Shown: positions 59,115 through 64,000 of the stretch, in pieces
How positions within the stretch are numbered: the first letter of the stretch is position 1
Layout of the letters: each line of letters begins with the position of its first letter
From: Sodiomyces alkalinus F11
Taxonomy: Eukaryota; Ascomycota; Sordariomycetes; Glomerellales; Plectosphaerellaceae
Reading direction: 5' to 3'
Length of the DNA stretch: 64,000 nt
Assembly: GCF_003711515.1 (NCBI RefSeq)
Contig: NW_021167096.1
Span: forward strand, 205,939-269,938
Translations under genes and position numbers: made by a program
The notes under the pieces: generated by a model
Told to the model about the DNA's origin: nothing
Seen by the model: the letters and a program-made list of their open reading frames with translations, nothing else
Database searches by the model: none

Positions 59115-59390
59115 GTGCCACCTCCGCTTCTACCTAGATTCATACACGTAACCTACCTTCCTACCACACCACTAATTGACGATATCTTCGGTTCGTTCAA
59201 CCTCGCTGCACTTGTCCTGCCAATTGTGGGTGCTATACGTGGTTGGGAAACCCTGCATCTTGTTCAGTGTTTGGTTTCTGGAGCTGCTACGTTTGAGTAT
59301 GGGATGTGGATGTGGTGCCGCGAATGGTGGCGTAAGACGTATTATGTGGGCAACCAAGATTGGGACAGGTACTCTTCGGAATTTGCAGGT
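59115..59390 (+). CDS. Hydrophobic hypothetical protein exon (partial gene)
   Basis: An open frame of about 90 codons with convincing coding character: FIHVTYLPTTPLIDDIFGSF, then a hydrophobic segment (LAALVLPIVGAIRGWETLHL) and a Trp-rich region (YGMWMWCREWWRKTYYVG, DWDRYSSEFA). A GTTTGTAAG after GCAG near 59,390 could be a 5' splice site, so the frame need not end at the TAA at 59,394. A 5' splice of a leader exon before 59,137 (..ACCTAG) is also possible. It may be the first exon of the downstream membrane gene's paralogue, or a separate gene. No family recognised. Confidence 0.4.
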
Positions 59391-59946
59391 TTGTAAGCGA
59401 ACATTATACATTAGTTTCTTAACTATATCATCCCCTTGTGTTTCACTGTCTCACAATTCCTTGGATGCTTCAAGGACCAAACTGCTATAGGAGAAGCAAT
59501 ATTTATATCGCCCTTTGTGGCTGCCCTGTCGATACAGAAAAAAAAAAAAACCTCGCTTATTCTCCCCGTTGGCGTGATTATGGCCAAGCGGATTCCCGCG
59601 TAGCCGCAGCCTCCCATTTCTAACAGGAGGCAGCTCGACCTAATCTGGATCTTGGTCGAGGAATACACGTGGCTATCCGTGGCAGGAAGAGTTTCTTGCC
59701 CCCCATAATCTATTCCCCTGCTTTTCTCACCTCCTCGCTCTGCGTTGTGGACATAGAGCTCTCTTAATGCACCAGCTTCTCCCAGCTTCGTCTCCCTATT
59801 ATCTCTTCACAGTGAAAAGGGCGGTCTGGAGCAGGGTCATGCATATGCAAGTGCATGACATGGATTCATGAACCCAGCACACAAGAACTTGAACCCCTCC
59901 TTTCCGGCCGATGGGGGTTAAAGGGGGAGGGGGAGGCCTGAAGTTG

Positions 59947-59954
59947 TATATAAA
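59947..59954 (+). promoter_or_regulatory. TATA box of the 60,021 gene
   Basis: TATATAAA, 67 bp upstream of the ATG at 60,021, preceded by a G-rich tract (59,905-59,935). Confidence 0.6.
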
Positions 59955-60020
59955 CCAAGATGAACTGCAAAGCAGCGGAATGGCTGTCTGCAGCTCCAAT
60001 ACAATGACCTGTACCTCATT

Positions 60021-61068
60021 ATGTCGCACTCTAAGCAGTCCCCATTGATCGATCAATCACCAGCAGCTAGATGGGCAGCGTGGAGCCTCGTCGTGATCTA
60101 CTTGCTCTGCTTTTTCGGACACGCTCTTGCCTTTCTCATGGATAAGTTCCTTAACGGCAACCAGGTCTTCTCGCTCACGATACTCCTCGCCACGCCTGTG
60201 ATACTAAGAGCAATCTGGAATATTTTGGGCGCTCCAGTGTTGCAATGCACGCTATCACTAGCATGTTTTCAGTCTAAATCCATTTACGACAAGAAGCTTG
60301 GGCGTAAAAGTAATACCTTAAGCAAATTGCTCAGCGATATTCAGAAGGTCCCGCCGGTTATTTTCAAAGTCATTTTAGCTTTGATCCTTGCATGCCTAGT
60401 GCATTGGCTGCTCCAGTCGGTGTCGCAAGCACTGCATCAGCATTTGGTGCATGCTGGTTCAGTTTTAAGGCGTTGAATCGAGAGATCACCGATATCAAAT
60501 GGGTCGCTGATAACGAAAGGTTTGTTGCATAGCACCACAGATATCGTGAGCTTGACTGACTTTGTTTGTAGAGAAGGAGCGAAAAAACGTCATCAATTCA
60601 TCCAGCATGGGAACCCTTGTCGAGTTGGGGGCGGTGAGAGTTCCTGTCAACCAGAAGACGGTGCGATATCTTCTGGACCCGGAGGCAGCACAACCTCTTG
60701 TCCAACTGGAGTCGATGCTTGCAAATCGGCGATGGTGGGTCGGTTTTATCAAACTGGCATGGCAAGCTGGAGCAGTGGCGTTATTCGTGGTAGTTTCTTT
60801 AATGAACCCGGATTCCATCTTTATCATGTTTGCACTTGCAACCGATGTCATCCAGATCACAGAGGTTTGCGATAGTGGAACAAGTGCTTGGGGAAAAAGC
60901 CAGGAGCTCTCTAATGTTGTGAGAGGATGTGGCGTGTACCTTTGTACGGAGATGGCGTGGCGAACAGTTTTCATGTACCTGGTTAAGGGTCGCGATTTGA
61001 CTGAGTATATTGAGGCCCACAGAAGGGAGGAGGAGAATTACGGTCGAAGGGTTACGAGATCTCGATAA
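60021..61068 (+). CDS. Multi-pass membrane protein of unknown function, mostly intact
   Basis: The N-terminal exon from ATG 60,021 has a soluble leader (MSHSKQSPLIDQSPAARW), a first helix (SLVVIYLLCFFGHALAFL), then SLTILLATPVILRAIWNIL. A probable short intron (60,304-60,344, GTAAAA..TTCAG) switches to the frame reading MPSALAAPVGVASTASAFGA, WFSFKALNREITDIKWVADN. A second GT-AG intron (60,520-60,571, GTTTGT, CTGAC branch, TTTGTAG) leads to MGTLVELGAVRVPVNQKTVR, MLANRRWWVGFIKLAWQAGA, VALFVVVSLM, DVIQITEVCDSGTSAWGKSQ and MAWRTVFMYLVKGRD, ending RRVTRSR at 61,066. The second junction is one base out of frame; an extra A in the A6 run at 60,582-60,587 would explain it, so the gene may carry one frameshift. 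Composition is normal, free of RIP. No family name recognised; the location suggests cargo of the inverted-repeat unit. Confidence 0.55.
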
Positions 61069-61366
61069 TCAACTTGCCATTATCGCTACGGTGAACATAC
61101 TAATCACCTATGTCGGTGGGAGAACCAATCCTCTGGTCGACCTTCTGGGGCCGTTCGCGAGGTTATTAACGAGGCAATTCGGCGTATGTCCCAGCTTCCT
61201 ATCTAGCCTGGCGATTTTTAACCTCTATCTAGCTGGACGTCTCTGGCTCGGCTAAAGTGGGCGTGGCATAAGTAAAGCCGTTGTATGTCTCGCTGCTTCC
61301 ATTATTGCTTTTCGTCGTTACCTTTCGCCGCGTCTCGTCGCTGCAATACCTACTTTTTAATGGCAT
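61069..61366. other. 3' flank with a hydrophobic open frame
   Basis: A frame ending at 61,255 reads DNQLAIIATVNILITYVGGR and SLAIFNLYLAGRLWLG. It may be an alternative C-terminus of the membrane gene or chance. Confidence 0.3.
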
Positions 61367-61563
61367 ATTGCAGATGATAATCTGTTCTATCTTAGAGATC
61401 AAGTGGATAAGGTAGCTTAGAAATACGAGGCGGCTCGTGCCTCACGATTCGGAAACACGTTGAAATATAAAGAGACGAGGTTTGCGTTATTGTTTCGTAA
61501 CTTAGGTTTGACAAAATTGAGTTACACTAATAAAGAAATCGACCTCCACCCGATACGCCCTTA
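61367..61563 (+). repeat. Dispersed repeat, about 200 bp, copy b
   Basis: Partner of 24,263-24,462; ends 2 bp before the right inverted-repeat arm. Confidence 0.8.
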
Positions 61564-61565
61564 AA

Positions 61566-62832
61566 CCCATCATACGGCACACCAGCCACTCCTTGCCTCA
61601 AACCATTACCCAGATTCAGCGAAACCCATCTTACTCATCTTAAAACTTCCTTTCTTCAGGCTCTTATATTACCTATCTAGCTCTAACTGAATAGCCTAGG
61701 GACTTGAAATACTAACCCAGGCGCCGTCTTAGTGTTTAAGGATAATATCCTGTAAAATAGTTAGTCTCGTTAACTACTTAGAAAGAGCGTATCCTACTAG
61801 GTAACTACGATAGTATATATCTCCGGACTATTATACCTTAAAGATAAAAACTCCAGGATTTCTAAGTTTAACCTCGTAAATTCGGCCTTACTCGACTTTA
61901 AAAGGGAATATAGCTATAGTAGTGATAAATATTAAACTCGGCTTATAAGCTTAAGACTAATAAGCTAAAAGGCAGGATCTATACTAGCCTATTTATAATA
62001 AGATTTAAGAGGGTTATATATATCGGTATAAGAACGTAAATAACTCCTAGCTACTATACTAGCCACGAAGATTTATTTATAAGATAAAGACTATATATGC
62101 CCTACCCACTATCTTAATAAAATAGGATATCTATCTTTATAGCCCTCCTTCCCTATTTATTAATCCTATCTTATTTAATAAGCTACCTCTTTATACGAGA
62201 TATACTCGTTTTACTACGACTACTTACTACCTTAATATTATCTATATATAAATAGATTAAGGTACGCTTATTCTTCGTTCTCCCTGTCTATTAACCTGCT
62301 TTAGAATCACCTACTAAGACCAGTTTATATATAGAAGGAATTTTATTACGGTTATATCCGCTGGATTATATCTTAATAGTATCCAAACTATGTCAGGACA
62401 CAGCTTCGTTGTCCAGTACACGTTATATATCGGGAGTTCAGGTAGGTGAATATACTCTGGGACAGACCACCCTTGGATAATATAGCACTAACGCAAAATA
62501 TTTGTTTAGAGGTGATGAAAAGTGCAGTGCGTCCTGAACTCCTCTTGGCTTGAACACCCCTGCCTTACCACTATGAGGATTATGCCCCGCCTCTTAGCCT
62601 CTTAGCTCCCTCCCTGCTCGTACATATGCCTGATTCTCTTGCCTATAAAGCTCTGCTGACATTTTACCCCATTTCTCCAAACGCGCCATAGGCCACTGCA
62701 AGCCTAGTCAGACTCAGCCTTGGGAAATGCTTATTCGACGGCACACAAAGCAATGGACCAAACCGTGAGGGGGGAAAAGTACAAAAAGTATGATTAGGGG
62801 GAAGAACAACGAGGTGCAGGGGAAAGCAAATA
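61566..62832 (-). repeat. Long inverted repeat, right arm (about 1.27 kb)
   Basis: Reverse complement of 57,760-59,047. Its outer quarter (62,500-62,830) is less mutated than the left arm's, for example 'ggcctatggcgcgtttggagaaatgg' read on the minus strand. Confidence 0.95.
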
Positions 62833-62919
62833 GCCGTGGAAGCCCAGCACTGCTGTCTTGGAGTTGGCCGAAGTGACGTGATCGTCACCGTCCCTTCTAA
62901 TATTCTCGGATCCGTCGCC

Positions 62920-64000
62920 TTATCCATTACGGTATTAGAATTCAGGACGAATAACAAAAGAGGAAGAAGATCTATTAAATAAAGAGAACACCGATGCTGC
63001 CTGGAGGATGCCATCTATAAACATAAGGCTTCCGACCCATGGTAATGATGCCTCACCGCCTAAATACGTTGCCTGGTTGGGAAATGGGGTCGAGCTCTAT
63101 TTCCTCCTGTGTTTAGGCATCATCCTTATCCAGGGCCGCGGCGGACAGAACCTGAGAATTTCCCGGTAGTATGTTCCTGGTCGAGTTTGCTGATGGAAGG
63201 CGAGGAATCTGTGTCCGAGACCTCCCGATTTCAATATCGGGATAATGCTGTTGATGACCAAAACTCTGTGACCATACATCAGGGTACCGCCATGGACGAA
63301 AGTGGAAGCAACTCACCAGCTCTTCCAAAGGAAGACATTGCCGTAGCAGGAACCACGCGTATCTCTCGGAGCTGAGGATTATGACGAGCAGGCACTGCGG
63401 GAGGAGATGCACCTGGGATAACCCGCTAAGGTGGATGAACAATAGCACCACTGATGCCAGGAAGACGAAAAAACTCAAAAGAGTTAAAAGGCCTAGCCGC
63501 TATCGAGATGCCTTTGCCTGGCTACGTAACTAGACCCTATTGCCCGATAAAATTATAAGGGTAAAATAGCATAGCGTCGGTGCGCCCCATAGCCATTCAT
63601 CGCCATTCTCTACTAACTGCCACGTACTAAACCCAATAAAGAACCCTAGAGGAGGAAGGCTCCCCTAAAAGTATATACGCAGAAATCTCTATATACTACG
63701 CGGCTTTTCCTTAGTAATAGGGAGGGCTTCGTAGAGACTTAGAGTTATAGGGTATACCTACTCTATAAGCTAGAAACGAATTAGAACTATTCTATACTAG
63801 CCGAATTCTAATATATCTATATACTAAGGATAGCAAGGCCTATTATATCTTTAGAAGCTATCAGTAATCGACTATTATAATTATCGAATATATATACGAT
63901 TATATAGGTAAGTCCGAGCGCCGATAAGCTAAACCAGGTTAAGATACAAAGCTAATAAACCACGCCTATTACGGGCTTTTTCGCGTACACGGAATAAGAA
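62920..64000 (+). repeat. Large direct repeat, copy b (runs off the window)
   Basis: Partner of 33,930-35,145. The 63.0-63.5 kb part is nearly unmutated, while 63.6-63.9 kb is strongly mutated; the last 95 bp are identical to copy a. Confidence 0.85.
63100..63700 (-). pseudogene. Multi-pass membrane protein, copy B
   Basis: Minus strand from about 63,640: NGYGAPTLCYFTLIILSGNR, then LRSQAKASR-stop-RLGLLTL, LSFFVFLASVVLLFIHLSGL, HLLPQCLLVIILSSERYAWF, and an open continuation to 63,113 that may be non-native. It aligns residue for residue with copy A at 34.4-35.0 kb (YRQAKTARWRLRLLALLSGF there). Copy B has fewer stops, so it is the better template for the family, but Trp-to-stop changes still break it. 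Function unknown. Confidence 0.55.

Larger units (their letters stand above)
59048..61565. other. Unmutated core between the inverted-repeat arms (2.5 kb)
   Basis: Dinucleotide use is normal here, in sharp contrast to the arms. It holds a partial membrane-protein exon at 59,115, a gene with TATA box at 60,021, an A13 tract at 59,538-59,550 and, next to the right arm, a 200-bp dispersed repeat. Confidence 0.85.

Noticed and set aside
60495..60974. 159-codon minus-strand ORF
   Set aside because: Lies opposite the better-supported membrane-protein exon with TATA box and splice signals; no motif of its own.
1..64000. tRNA, rRNA, CRISPR arrays, bacterial-type operons, telomere repeat arrays
   Set aside because: None seen by eye. 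Scattered TTAGGG hexamers are isolated, not arrays. A tRNA scan was not possible.

Overview
The window looks like an accessory, probably subtelomeric or transposon-island, stretch of a filamentous ascomycete (Pezizomycotina) genome. The main evidence is repeat-induced point mutation (RIP): over most of the 64 kb, CpA and TpG are rare, TpA is very common and CpG survives. Reading frames are broken mainly by TAG/TAA codons where CAG, CAA or TGG would be expected. The two LTRs of a retrotransposon in the window differ almost only by these transitions. Gene families, short GT-AG introns and a TATA box agree with a filamentous ascomycete. The species cannot be named from the sequence.

Layout. 1-9.5 kb is heavily mutated repeat and gene debris, including remnants of polytopic membrane proteins. 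9.7-12.6 kb carries a small minisatellite and an ankyrin-repeat pseudogene. 15.1-18.9 kb is a lightly mutated island with a truncated casein-kinase-I fragment, a fungal-specific pseudogene with five in-frame stops, and one apparently intact two-exon protein-kinase-like gene (17,790-18,861). Short direct repeats at 16.2 and 19.5 kb flank the last two. 20.5-32 kb holds a row of RIP-dead genes: a DUF3295-type protein, then on the minus strand a DUF3435 tyrosine-recombinase-like protein (the Starship-captain superfamily), an Est1-type DNA/RNA-binding protein and a Gln-rich zinc-cluster regulator-like protein.

34-45 kb contains dispersed repeats, a membrane-protein pseudogene and an inverted-repeat unit (38.1-43.3 kb) enclosing a dead DDE transposase and a dead FAD-dependent amine-oxidase-like gene. 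47,545-54,875 is a complete Ty3/gypsy chromovirus in minus orientation, with two 536-bp LTRs, a probable target-site duplication, chromodomain and GPY/F motif, and an extra antisense ORF beside the 3' LTR. 57.8-62.8 kb is a long inverted repeat with mutated 1.3-kb arms around an unmutated 2.5-kb core that holds a membrane-protein gene with its own TATA box. 62.9-64 kb repeats the 33.9-35.1 kb segment and runs off the window.

Taken together this is a graveyard of duplicated genes and transposons shaped by RIP. Only two places look as if they may still encode protein: the kinase-like gene and the membrane protein in the inverted-repeat core. The other genes do not form a working pathway. The most interesting association is a recombinase of the Starship-captain superfamily lying among assorted dead genes.
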